A stretch of 64,000 nucleotides of DNA from CATQHL01 sp965204655 (GTDB lineage Bacteria > Actinomycetota > Acidimicrobiia > Acidimicrobiales > CATQHL01), in contig OZ241998.1 in the NCBI GenBank assembly GCA_965204655.1, forward strand, positions 1,922,001 to 1,986,000, written 5' to 3'. Below, in pieces: positions 52,055-59,439 of this stretch. Under the pieces are notes generated by a model. The model saw nothing but the letters and a program-made list of their open reading frames with translations, was not told where the DNA came from and made no database searches. Numbering within the stretch: position 1 is the stretch's first letter; each line of letters opens with the position of its first letter. The translations under genes were made by a program, and so were the position numbers.

Positions 52055-52819
52055 GAAACTGCTGAGTTTCAATGCAAACCATGCAAAATTAAGTCCATCA
52101 ACCCCCGGCAGAAACCCCCGCAGAAGCAGTTCAAGCGAAGAGCCAAGAGCATTCCCCTAGCGGCGGCTGCTGCTCTCGCTGCGGTCGCCTTGTCTGTCCT
52201 GGGAATGCAGCAATGGCCGCCTCCTCGCGGCGCGAGCTACGCGGCAGTGGAAGCTACGGGCTGCGGCGGTACGGACGTCGCTTCCGCTTTCGCTGTCTAC
52301 GACGACCTGCTGATTTCCACCGCCCACCCTCTCGCAGGGAAACACAGGATCACGGCGGTTACCCCTGACGGGCTTCGGCGCAACGGCTTCGTGGTGGGCT
52401 TTGACGCCGAGCGTGACATCGTCGCCGTCCGAGTGCCCAACCTAGCGGCTTCGCCGCTGCGCCTAGCCGAAGGCGACCCCCCTGGATCGGACGCCCCCCA
52501 GAGCACGGGCGTCGTGGTCTCAGTGCAACCCGGCGGCTTCCTTCTTGAAAAGCCCTACGAAGTGCTCCGCCGCGTTCGAGCCGAGGTCGACGACCTTTAC
52601 TTCACGGGCAAGTCTTACAGGCGAGCCCTGCAGCTGAAGTTCGCAGGTACGCCAGGGGATTCCGGCGCCGCCGTGCTCGGTGAAGACGGCCGGATAATAG
52701 GGATGGTCTTCGCTGCCTCCCAGGACAGCCTCGGGACGGGGTATGCAATTCGTTCCGTAGAGATCGCCGAGTTCTTAGACGACCTCGGTCGGTGGCCGCT
52801 GAGGTCGGACTGCCGCTAG
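52055..52819 (+). CDS. Secreted trypsin-like serine protease without an evident start codon
   Basis: The catalytic triad is visible: His in ISTAHPLAG, Asp in DAERDIVAV and Ser in AGTPGDSGAAVLG, as in the S1/trypsin-like fold. In frame upstream of the first usable TTG (52190) is a textbook signal peptide: basic KQFKRRAK, then a hydrophobic Ala/Leu stretch. TTG 52190 would cut this signal in half. The open frame from 52055 has no ATG, GTG or TTG before it; the ATGs at 52072 and 52081 are one frame off and stop at TAA. Loss of one base near 52087-52091 would restore the gene. It may be frameshifted or use ATT 52088. Confidence 0.75.
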   Translation, partial: ETAEFQCKPCKIKSINPRQKPPQKQFKRRAKSIPLAAAAALAAVALSVLGMQQWPPPRGASYAAVEATGCGGTDVASAFAVYDDLLISTAHPLAGKHRITAVTPDGLRRNGFVVGFDAERDIVAVRVPNLAASPLRLAEGDPPGSDAPQSTGVVVSVQPGGFLLEKPYEVLRRVRAEVDDLYFTGKSYRRALQLKFAGTPGDSGAAVLGEDGRIIGMVFAASQDSLGTGYAIRSVEIAEFLDDLGRWPLRSDCR

Positions 52820-52988
52820 GCCGTTCCGCACCCGCGCTCCTAACATCGCCCGCAAGCACCTTGCTGCCGGCTCTCATCTTCGTCGCTGGAATGGTCTGGT
52901 GTAAATCGCCTTTAACCTATGTACCTTAGGATGCTGTTCATTCCAGCAAGCAGAGTCAGCAAACAAGGAGCAGCCGGAAGGAGAATCG

Positions 52989-53495
52989 ATGAAAATTACA
53001 ATTTCCGTCATTGCGCTGGTGGCGGTGGTCGTGGTTGTCATTTTTTCCATCAGGTCGGTGGGAGAAGACGTGGAGGATGTTCGAGCCGGTTTCTCGGGCA
53101 GCCAGACGGCCCCGACGGATGTGCCTGGGAACCAAGTCAATGTTTTTGATCAGGGCGAATGGGAAAGGCCAAGCTATTCCCAAATACCGCCCAGAGTCCC
53201 GGAGAGAACTGAATTTGAGACTGAATATTGCTGGCTAGAGAACATTAGCGAAGAATCCACTCACTTCCGGTGCAGGGGTAAAGTCGAGCTTCCTTCCGAA
53301 GGTAACGTGAAGATCAAGTGCGAAGGCTTCGCTAGCGAGGACCAAGCCCGTCGCAGAACCCCGCTGGTGACTGCAGAAGGACAATTTGAGATCGGACGCT
53401 TGTTGCTGCTTTATTGGGAGGTCGGAAAATCCTATCCTTCATCAAACCCGGAAATCGGCGCTGGACGCTGCGGCGTATTTGAATGGCCGTCCTGA
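52989..53495 (+). CDS. Small exported or membrane-anchored protein of unknown function
   Basis: The 168-residue product starts with a hydrophobic segment (ITISVIALVAVVVVVIFSIR) and then a Pro/Gly/Gln-rich linker. The outer part has four cysteines (EYCWLEN, FRCRGKV, IKCEGFA and GRCGVFEW), likely two disulfides in a small beta domain. AGCCGGAAGGAGAATCG provides the ribosome site. No family recognised. It lies just before the LRR gene array but shares no sequence with it. Confidence 0.8.
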   Translation: MKITISVIALVAVVVVVIFSIRSVGEDVEDVRAGFSGSQTAPTDVPGNQVNVFDQGEWERPSYSQIPPRVPERTEFETEYCWLENISEESTHFRCRGKVELPSEGNVKIKCEGFASEDQARRRTPLVTAEGQFEIGRLLLLYWEVGKSYPSSNPEIGAGRCGVFEWPS

Positions 53496-53581
53496 CCTGG
53501 TCGAGACGATCACCACTCTACGGAGTCCACCACCATTTTTTCACCCTCTAGCTGCGAAACAGGATTAGGCAGTGTGTGGAA

Positions 53582-53632
53582 TTGCGCGAAATTTTCTTGG
53601 GGGAGAGTGGGCTGTATAGTTGCCCGTATAAT
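53582..53632 (+). promoter_or_regulatory. Promoter region of LRR gene 1, G tract decayed
   Basis: The TATAATTGC block at 53627-53635 matches the -10 block of the other array promoters, and TTGCGCGAAATT (from 53582) resembles their upstream TTGYGAAAT. Between them is only TTGGGGGAGAGTGGGC, not a pure G run. The promoter thus looks like a fixed, non-slipping version. Confidence 0.6.
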
Positions 53633-53696
53633 TGCTCTTGGACATTAGTGAAAGCAAGGTTAACATAGTCCGATTACTCAAGAAAGGGCGAATGGA

Positions 53697-55289
53697 ATGC
53701 AACACGAGAATTTAGGGAAGTCAAGATTATGCAGAGATCAGGGCTTCTGTAGCAAATTGATCATCAAGAGATGCCTGAGTGTAGGACTTGTGCTGTCGCT
53801 GGTGGCAAGTTTGGGGGTCCTTGGCGCCTCGTCCGCCTCGGCGCAGACCACTTCAGGGCCGGTGGCGCAAATTTGGGCTAGTAAGCAGGCTTCCGGTAAC
53901 GTGGAATTCGGTTTGAGCGTCACGTCATCTGGCGCTAGAAGCAACGTAGCGCTTACAAGTCGCTACTTCTTGTACGATGCCCCTTCCACGGAGGTCGGCA
54001 CGTGGTACTACTCAGAGTGGAAGGTCATAGGAGCCGATCCCTATAACACCGTTGCTAGGGTGCAGGTGAGAAGGTTGGTGTCAGGTAACTTGGAGTTCGG
54101 ACTGCAAATCAGAGGGCTGGGAGCTGTTGGAGAGTCCGCCAGGCAGGAGTGGTTGCCGAGGGCGCGCTATTTCCTCTACCAAGCTACTAGTGAAAATTCC
54201 GTGTCCTACTCCGACAATTTCGTCATCAGTTCGTATGCGCGTCCGTGTTTGAACGGCACAGTGTTTAGCAATCCTAGAGCCAACCTTGGTTTGGGGGATG
54301 ACTGTGCCACACTCCTAGCTGCTAAAGACACACTCCAAGGCAGTTCCAATGTCCTCAGCAACTGGAACACAAGTACTTCTATAACTAGTTGGACGGGAAT
54401 TCAATTAAATGATACAAATGACCGTGTTGATACACTGGCTTTTGGCAATTATCCTGGGGACACTGGTGGGCTAACTGGCTCGATTTCACCTCATCTGGGC
54501 GCTCTCAGCGGATTGAAGTACTTGAATCTCGATCATCCCGACAACAACCTAACCGGCACAATCCCCAGGGAATTAGGCAATTTAACAAATGTTGAACAGC
54601 TGCATCTACGCAATAACAGTCTAACTGGTTCGATTCCCTCTTCACTGAGTCAACTACGTAATGTTAAAGAGATTTATCTTGAGCTCAATAATCTGAGCGG
54701 AACGATTCCGTCTGAGTTGGGAGACTTGAGTAGCGCCAAACTGCAGTCTATAAAATTCTACCGTGGGCAAATAGAAACATCGCCTCCACGCGCAAGCGAT
54801 AACCCAGGCTTGAGCGGATGTGTGCCGCGTTCCTTGGATAGCACTAACAGTGCAGGTGAAACAATTGCCGTTTTCCGCGGTAACCTGCCGTGGTGTTCGA
54901 GCGCTGTGGCGCAAGTCTGGGCTAGTAAGCAGGCTTCCGGTAACGTGGAGTTCGGTTTGAGCGTTACGTCGGCTGGCGTTAGACGTGACATTCCGCTTGC
55001 CAATCGCTTCTTTTTGTACGGCGATCCTTCCACGGAAGTTGGCACGTGGTACTACTCAGAGTGGAAAGTCATAGGAGCCGATTCCTATCGCACTGATGCT
55101 AGGGTGCAGGTTAGGAGGTTGGTGTCTGGGAACTTGGAGTTCGGATTGCAAGTAAGAGATCTGGGAGTTGAGCAGGGCGATAACAGATCGTGCTTGCCGA
55201 GTGGACGCTATTTCCTCTACCAAGCGACTAGTGAGAACTCCAAGTTGTACTCATCCAATTTGAGCATCAGGCCGCAGATGTGTTCGTGA
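53697..55289 (+). CDS. Secreted LRR protein 1 of the tandem family
   Basis: A 530-residue exported protein. A signal peptide ends at SASAQ (about residue 50). A beta-rich module A follows (about 55-180), with two similar halves: GNVEFGLSV...RYFLY and GNLEFGLQI...RYFLY. Then comes a Cys-containing cap (CLNGTVF, DDCATLLAAKDTLQGS, NWNTSTSITSW) and about four 24-residue LRRs such as LTGTIPRELGNLTNVEQLHL. A C-cap with GCVPRSL and NLPWCSS leads straight into a second module A, which ends at RPQMCS because a 2-base change gives TGA. No membrane anchor is seen. The leader differs from those of the other members. Confidence 0.85.
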   Translation: MQHENLGKSRLCRDQGFCSKLIIKRCLSVGLVLSLVASLGVLGASSASAQTTSGPVAQIWASKQASGNVEFGLSVTSSGARSNVALTSRYFLYDAPSTEVGTWYYSEWKVIGADPYNTVARVQVRRLVSGNLEFGLQIRGLGAVGESARQEWLPRARYFLYQATSENSVSYSDNFVISSYARPCLNGTVFSNPRANLGLGDDCATLLAAKDTLQGSSNVLSNWNTSTSITSWTGIQLNDTNDRVDTLAFGNYPGDTGGLTGSISPHLGALSGLKYLNLDHPDNNLTGTIPRELGNLTNVEQLHLRNNSLTGSIPSSLSQLRNVKEIYLELNNLSGTIPSELGDLSSAKLQSIKFYRGQIETSPPRASDNPGLSGCVPRSLDSTNSAGETIAVFRGNLPWCSSAVAQVWASKQASGNVEFGLSVTSAGVRRDIPLANRFFLYGDPSTEVGTWYYSEWKVIGADSYRTDARVQVRRLVSGNLEFGLQVRDLGVEQGDNRSCLPSGRYFLYQATSENSKLYSSNLSIRPQMCS

Positions 55290-55312
55290 ACGGCGCAGTG
55301 TTCTCTAGTCCA
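54886..55312 (+). repeat. Near-identical 0.43-kb direct repeat, copy 1
   Basis: The module-A segment at the 3' end of LRR gene 1 is almost identical in DNA to 57177-57603 at the 3' end of LRR gene 2, including the same TGA-creating change in TGTTCGTGAACGG. Such identity in a diverged family points to recent duplication or gene conversion. Confidence 0.85.
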
Positions 55313-55504
55313 GGGATAAAATAAAATTGGTTCTTGGTAACAACTCTCTGACTGGTTCAATACCTGTTGGGTTAGGAAACCTGACCAAGTTGAACGACCT
55401 GAAGCTGAATGGCAACCCCGGCTTGAGAGGTTGCATACCGGTTGCCTTACACAGGGCTGGAACTCAAGTTTCCGCGGCAATCTGCCGTGGTGTTCGAACT
55501 GAAC
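55290..55504 (+). pseudogene. LRR gene remnant
   Basis: After the stop of LRR gene 1 the sequence continues as a broken LRR gene: NGAVFSSPGIK then TAA, one LRR (LGNNSLTGSIPVGLGNLTKL), and a C-cap NPGLRGCIPVALHRAG. A missing T relative to gene 2 (GTTTCCGCG for GTTTTCCGCG) throws the end out of frame. It has no start or promoter of its own. Confidence 0.85.
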
Positions 55505-55530
55505 TAAGAGTTGTTAACTTAGCAGAACAC

Positions 55531-55563
55531 TTGTGAAATAGGGGGGGGGGGGGGGGGTATAAT
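55531..55563 (+). promoter_or_regulatory. Homopolymer-spacer promoter of LRR gene 2 (17 G)
   Basis: TTGTGA (55531-55536) is a candidate -35 box, followed by AATA and an uninterrupted run of 17 G (55541-55557) that abuts TATAAT (55558-55563). The spacer is 21 bp here, above the optimal 17. Changes in G number would move the boxes relative to each other, as in the poly-G porA promoter of Neisseria (known precedent). Confidence 0.85.
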
Positions 55564-55593
55564 TGCGCATTCGCCATCTCAGAAGAGGGAAAC

Positions 55594-57582
55594 ATGAGCA
55601 AGAGCAAAAAAGAAAATATGCAGGTAAGCGAGAGCGAACAAGGCCCGTTCTGGAATTTCGAGTCTTCGGTGACTAGCCCCCGGGGGGTGGGATCGCCCAA
55701 GAAGTGGCTGGGCGCAGGGCTGGTGCTGGCGCTAGCGGCGAGTTTGGGAGTCTTGGCGTCGTCCGCCTCGGCGCAGACCACCTCAGGGCCGGTGGCGCAA
55801 ATTTGGGCTAGTAAGCAGGCTTCCGGCAACGTGGAGTTCGGTTTGAGCGTCACGTCGGCTGGTGTTAGAAGCGACGTTCCGCTTGCCAATCGCTTCTTCT
55901 TGTATGGCGATCCTTCCACGAGAGTTGGCACGTGGTACTACTCAGAGTGGAAAGTCATAGGAGCCGATCCCTATCGCACTTATGCCAGGGTGCAGGTTAG
56001 GAGGTTGGTGTCTGGGAACTTGGAGTTCGGATTGCAAGTAGGAGGTCTGGGGGTTGAACGGGGCAGAAACAGATCGTGGTTGCCGAGCGGGCGCTATTTC
56101 CTCTACCAAACCACTAGTGCGAACGCCAAGCTGTACTCATCCAATTTGAGCATCAGATCGCAAGCTTATGTGTGTCTGAACGGCACAGTGTTCTCCAGTC
56201 CAGGTATAAATAAAATCGGTTTAGCGAGCGACTGCGAAGCGCTCCTAGCCGCCAGAGACATATTCCAAGGAACCTCCAACGTCTTCAGCAACTGGAATGC
56301 AAGCACTCCAATAGCTAGTTGGAGGGGAATTTCCTTGAATGCCACAAGTGACCGCGTTACTGAACTGAATTACGGCAGGTTTGTGAAAAGTCCGTCGGGC
56401 TCTGAGTTAAATGGTCGGATTCCGCCTCATTTAGGAGTACTCAGCGAATTGACGAAGTTGCTTCTTGATAGGAATTCTTTGACTGGTTCAATTCCTGTGG
56501 AGTTGGGCAACTTGACCAAATTGACGGAATTGGTTCTTGATAGGAATTCTTTGACTGGTTCAATTCCTGTGGAGTTGGGTAATCTGACCAAGTTGACGGC
56601 GTTGCACCTCAATGACAACTCTCTGACTGGTTCAATTCCTGTGGAGTTAGGCAATTTGACCAATTTGACGTGGCTGGAACTCGCTAACAACTCTCTGACT
56701 GGTTCAATTCCTGCGCAGTTGGGCAACCTGACCAAGTTGACTCATCTATATCTAGATACTAACGAACTGACAGGCTCTATACCACCTCAACTTGGCAATA
56801 TTCAAGGAAATCGTTCTCCAGACGACCATGGTCTCACAGAAGTTGATCTGAGTGACAACAATTTAACTGGAGGGATTCCTGCAGAGCTAGGGAATCTTAC
56901 CGAGTTACAGACTCTGGACTTGCGCAATAACAATCTGACTGGTTCGATTCCGCCGTCTATCGGTCACATTATTACTTTGATCGATTTCCACGTTAATAGC
57001 AATAACTTGAGTGGTACTATTCCGGCTCAGTTAGGAAACCTGCGTTCTTTAGACGCTTTGACTTTGTACACTATCCAGGGCGTGACAGATACCCCTAGTC
57101 CTTCTGACAACCCCGGCTTGAGCGGTTGCATACCAGATGCCTTAAACAGGAGGGTAACTCAAGTTTTCCGCGGCAACCTGCCGTGGTGTTCGAGCGCTGT
57201 GGCGCAAGTCTGGGCTAGTAAGCAGGCTTCCGGTAACGTGGAGTTCGGTTTGAGCGTTACGTCGGCTGGCGTTAGACGTGACATTCCGCTTGCCAATCGC
57301 TTCTTCTTATACGGCGATCCTTCCACGGAAGTCGGCACGTGGTACTACTCAGAGTGGAAAGTCATAGAAGCCGATTCCTATCGCACTGATGCTAGGGTGC
57401 AGGTTAGGAGGTTGGTGTCTGGGAACTTGGAGTTCGGATTGCAAGTAAGAGATCTGGGAGTTGAGCAGGGCGATAACAGATCGTGCTTGCCGAGTGGACG
57501 CTATTTCCTCTACCAAGCGACTAGGGCGAACTCTAAGCTGTACTCATCCAATCTAATCATCAGGCCGCAGATGTGTTCGTGA
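55594..57582 (+). CDS. Secreted LRR protein 2 of the tandem family
   Basis: A 662-residue protein, the largest complete member. The leader MSKSKKENMQVSESEQGPF precedes the signal core WLGAGLVLALAASLGVL, ending at SASAQ. The leader contains only short C and G runs and is in frame. Module A is followed by the cap (CLNGTVFSS, SDCEALLAARDIFQGTS, NWNASTPIASWRGI), about nine plant-type LRRs (LTGSIPVELGNLTKLTELVL), the C-cap GCIPDAL/NLPWCSS and a second module A ending in RPQMCS. Two neighbouring repeats are nearly identical over 72 bp (56467-56538 and 56539-56610). GAGGGAAAC precedes the ATG. LRR gene 3 starts within its last 10 bases. Confidence 0.9.
   Translation: MSKSKKENMQVSESEQGPFWNFESSVTSPRGVGSPKKWLGAGLVLALAASLGVLASSASAQTTSGPVAQIWASKQASGNVEFGLSVTSAGVRSDVPLANRFFLYGDPSTRVGTWYYSEWKVIGADPYRTYARVQVRRLVSGNLEFGLQVGGLGVERGRNRSWLPSGRYFLYQTTSANAKLYSSNLSIRSQAYVCLNGTVFSSPGINKIGLASDCEALLAARDIFQGTSNVFSNWNASTPIASWRGISLNATSDRVTELNYGRFVKSPSGSELNGRIPPHLGVLSELTKLLLDRNSLTGSIPVELGNLTKLTELVLDRNSLTGSIPVELGNLTKLTALHLNDNSLTGSIPVELGNLTNLTWLELANNSLTGSIPAQLGNLTKLTHLYLDTNELTGSIPPQLGNIQGNRSPDDHGLTEVDLSDNNLTGGIPAELGNLTELQTLDLRNNNLTGSIPPSIGHIITLIDFHVNSNNLSGTIPAQLGNLRSLDALTLYTIQGVTDTPSPSDNPGLSGCIPDALNRRVTQVFRGNLPWCSSAVAQVWASKQASGNVEFGLSVTSAGVRRDIPLANRFFLYGDPSTEVGTWYYSEWKVIEADSYRTDARVQVRRLVSGNLEFGLQVRDLGVEQGDNRSCLPSGRYFLYQATRANSKLYSSNLIIRPQMCS
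56467..56610 (+). repeat. Tandem 72-bp LRR-coding repeat
   Basis: Two consecutive 72-bp units encoding DRNSLTGSIPVELGNLTKLT are nearly identical. They are a whole-codon repeat (24 residues), so gain or loss would change the LRR number without a frameshift. Related, less similar units continue to about 56750. Confidence 0.85.
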
Positions 57583-57603
57583 ACGGCACAGTGTTCTCTA
57601 GTC
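57177..57603 (+). repeat. Near-identical 0.43-kb direct repeat, copy 2
   Basis: Matches 54886-55312 with few differences, including the change that creates the TGA stop of the upstream gene. At its 3' end, GTGTTCTCTAGTCC is joined to a leader-like CCGAGAGAGG, the hybrid junction that opens LRR gene 3. Confidence 0.85.
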
Positions 57604-59105
57604 CCCGAGAGAGGTGCTCGCCCAAGAGGTGGCTGGGCGCAGGGCTTGTGTTGTCGCTGGTGGCAAGCTTGGGGGTCTTCAGCGCTTCATCCGCCTCGGC
57701 GCAGACCGGGCCTGTGGCGCAAGTCTGGGCTCGTAAGTTGCCTTCCGGCAACGTGGAGTTCGGTCTGAGCGTCACCTCGGCTGGCTCTAGACACAATGTT
57801 TCGCTTGGCAATCGTTATCTCTTGTATGGCGCTTCTTCCACGGAGGTCGGCACGTGGTACTACTCAGATTGGCAAGTCATAGGAGACGATCCCTATCGCA
57901 CTTATGCCAGGGTGCAGGTAAAGAAGTTGTTGTCGGGTAACGTGGAGTTCGGGTTACAAATCGGGGGTCTGGGGTTTGAACCAGACAGCAAAAACAGAGT
58001 ATGGGTGCCGCGTGCGCGCTATCTCACTTACCAAGCCGCTAGTACGAACTCCGTGTTGTACTCATCCGATTTTAACATCAGATCGGAGGCTCATGATTGT
58101 TTGAACGGCACTGTGTTCTCTAGTCCAGACATAAATAAAATTCTGTTAGCGCACGACTGCGCAGCGCTCCTAGAAGCCAGAGACATGCTCCAAGGAACCT
58201 CCACCGCCTTCAGCAACTGGAATGCAAGCACTCCAATATCTAGTTGGAGGGGGGTTTCTTTAAATACTGCAAATGACCGCGTTGGCAAACTGGAACCTCG
58301 ATCGAGTGCTCTAAGTGGTCGGATTCCGCCTCATTTAGAGATACTCAGCGCATTGACGATATTGAATTTCGATGATAACTCTTTGACTGGTTCGATTCCT
58401 GTGGAGTTAGGCAGTCTGACCAATTTGACGTCGCTGTACCTTGGTGAGAACTCTTTGACTGGTTCGATTCCTACGCAGTTAGGCAACCTGACAAATTTGA
58501 CGGTATTGGAACTCCATGAGAACTCTTTGACTGGTTCGATTCCTGTGGAGTTAGGCAGCCTGACAAATTTGACGTGGTTGCAACTCGATCAAAACTCTTT
58601 GACTGGTTCGATTCCTACGCAGTTAGGCAACTTGACCAAGTTGACTGATCTTTATCTAGACGTAAATGAACTGACCGGTTCAATACCAACTCAACTTGGT
58701 AACATTCAAGGAAGTCGCCCCGAAGGCGCCCAAGGTTTCACAGCCCTTTATCTGAATGACAACAATTTAACTGGCGGAATTCCCACAGAGCTAGGGAATC
58801 TTACCGAGTTACAGTACCTGAACTTGCGCAATAACAATCTGACTGGTTCGATTCCGTCGGATATCGGTCAAATTACTGACTTAATAGAGCTCCACGTTAA
58901 TAGCAATAACTTGAGTGGTGCTATTCCGGCTGAGTTAGGAAATCTGCGTTCTTTATTGGCTTTGACTTTGTACAGGATCCAGGGCGCGACAGATACCCCT
59001 AGGGCGGATGACAACCCCGGCTTGAGCGGGTGTGTGCCGGCTGCTTTAAACAAGCCTATCATTCAAGTTAAGCGCGGCAACTTGGAGTTTTGCCCCCCGA
59101 GTTGA
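57573..59105 (+). CDS. Secreted LRR protein 3, hybrid 5' end without its own promoter
   Basis: The GTG start at 57573 (or 57579) overlaps the end of LRR gene 2. The first residues FVNGTVFSSP belong to the internal cap motif CLNGTVFSSP of the family, then switch to a leader-like RERCSPKRW and the signal core WLGAGLVLSLVASLGVF...SASAQ. The gene therefore arose by recombination, joining the middle of one copy to the leader of another at a C-rich site. There is no TATAAT or G tract before it, so it depends on transcription and perhaps translational coupling from gene 2. The rest is regular: module A, LRRNT-like cap, about nine LRRs, C-cap GCVPAAL and NLEFCPPS. 510 residues. Confidence 0.85.
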   Translation: MFVNGTVFSSPRERCSPKRWLGAGLVLSLVASLGVFSASSASAQTGPVAQVWARKLPSGNVEFGLSVTSAGSRHNVSLGNRYLLYGASSTEVGTWYYSDWQVIGDDPYRTYARVQVKKLLSGNVEFGLQIGGLGFEPDSKNRVWVPRARYLTYQAASTNSVLYSSDFNIRSEAHDCLNGTVFSSPDINKILLAHDCAALLEARDMLQGTSTAFSNWNASTPISSWRGVSLNTANDRVGKLEPRSSALSGRIPPHLEILSALTILNFDDNSLTGSIPVELGSLTNLTSLYLGENSLTGSIPTQLGNLTNLTVLELHENSLTGSIPVELGSLTNLTWLQLDQNSLTGSIPTQLGNLTKLTDLYLDVNELTGSIPTQLGNIQGSRPEGAQGFTALYLNDNNLTGGIPTELGNLTELQYLNLRNNNLTGSIPSDIGQITDLIELHVNSNNLSGAIPAELGNLRSLLALTLYRIQGATDTPRADDNPGLSGCVPAALNKPIIQVKRGNLEFCPPS

Positions 59106-59362
59106 TCCACGAGTTGATCTAAATACTTCTTGTTTGAGCTTGCGCAGTAGGTTTGCGCCCAGAGGGCTCTAACTTTGCTTTGGCAGCGTACAGCCTTCGG
59201 CAGTTTCTAAGGCTGGGGTCTTGCGTCTGCAGCGGAGGTCGGTCTGCAGCGGAGGTCGTAGGTGTTGAGCTCCACGTTAAGGTTACGTTAATGTCCTGAA
59301 TCTGAGCGCCGAGCGAGTGTTCAGAGTTTTGAGAACTAGGAATCGCTAATCCAGCTCACTAG
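59106..59362 (+). repeat. Conserved inter-LRR spacer, copy 1
   Basis: This non-coding stretch recurs after LRR gene 4 (60973-61203) and in shortened form after gene 5 (62558-62691). Shared blocks include TTGTTTGAGCTTGCGCAG, CTCTAACTTTGCTTTGGCAG and GAGCGCCGAGCGAGTGTTC (59304-59322, 61145-61163, 62637-62655). It holds a 17-bp tandem repeat (TCTGCAGCGGAGGTCGG). A weak hairpin CAGCCTT...AAGGCTG may slow transcription. It gives homology for recombination between units. No gene is seen. Confidence 0.8.
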
Positions 59363-59408
59363 TTGCGAAATTGGGGGGGAGGCGGGGCGGGGGGAGGAGG
59401 GGTATAAT
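59363..59408 (+). promoter_or_regulatory. Promoter region of LRR gene 4 with interrupted G tract
   Basis: TTGCGA (59363-59368) and TATAATTGCG (59403-59412) flank a 30-base G-rich stretch (59373-59402) broken by A and C residues. It looks like a former pure G run, now stabilised by interruptions and much longer than a normal spacer (34 bp from box to box). Confidence 0.65.
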
Positions 59409-59439
59409 TGCGCCATTATCTGTTTCAGGGAAGGGGAAC

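Noticed and set aside
51675..52082. Minus-strand frame across the end of the DUF1156 methylase and the repeat
   Set aside because: It overlaps the conserved 3' end of the methylase, and the product matches nothing I recognise; openness is explained by the repeat and composition.
56400..57100. CRISPR-like array
   Set aside because: The regular 72-bp spacing is tandem LRR-coding sequence with conserved reading frame, not repeats separated by unique spacers.
59371..59439. Upstream extension of LRR gene 4
   Set aside because: The extension passes through the TATAAT box and the G-rich promoter, so it cannot be translated from that promoter.
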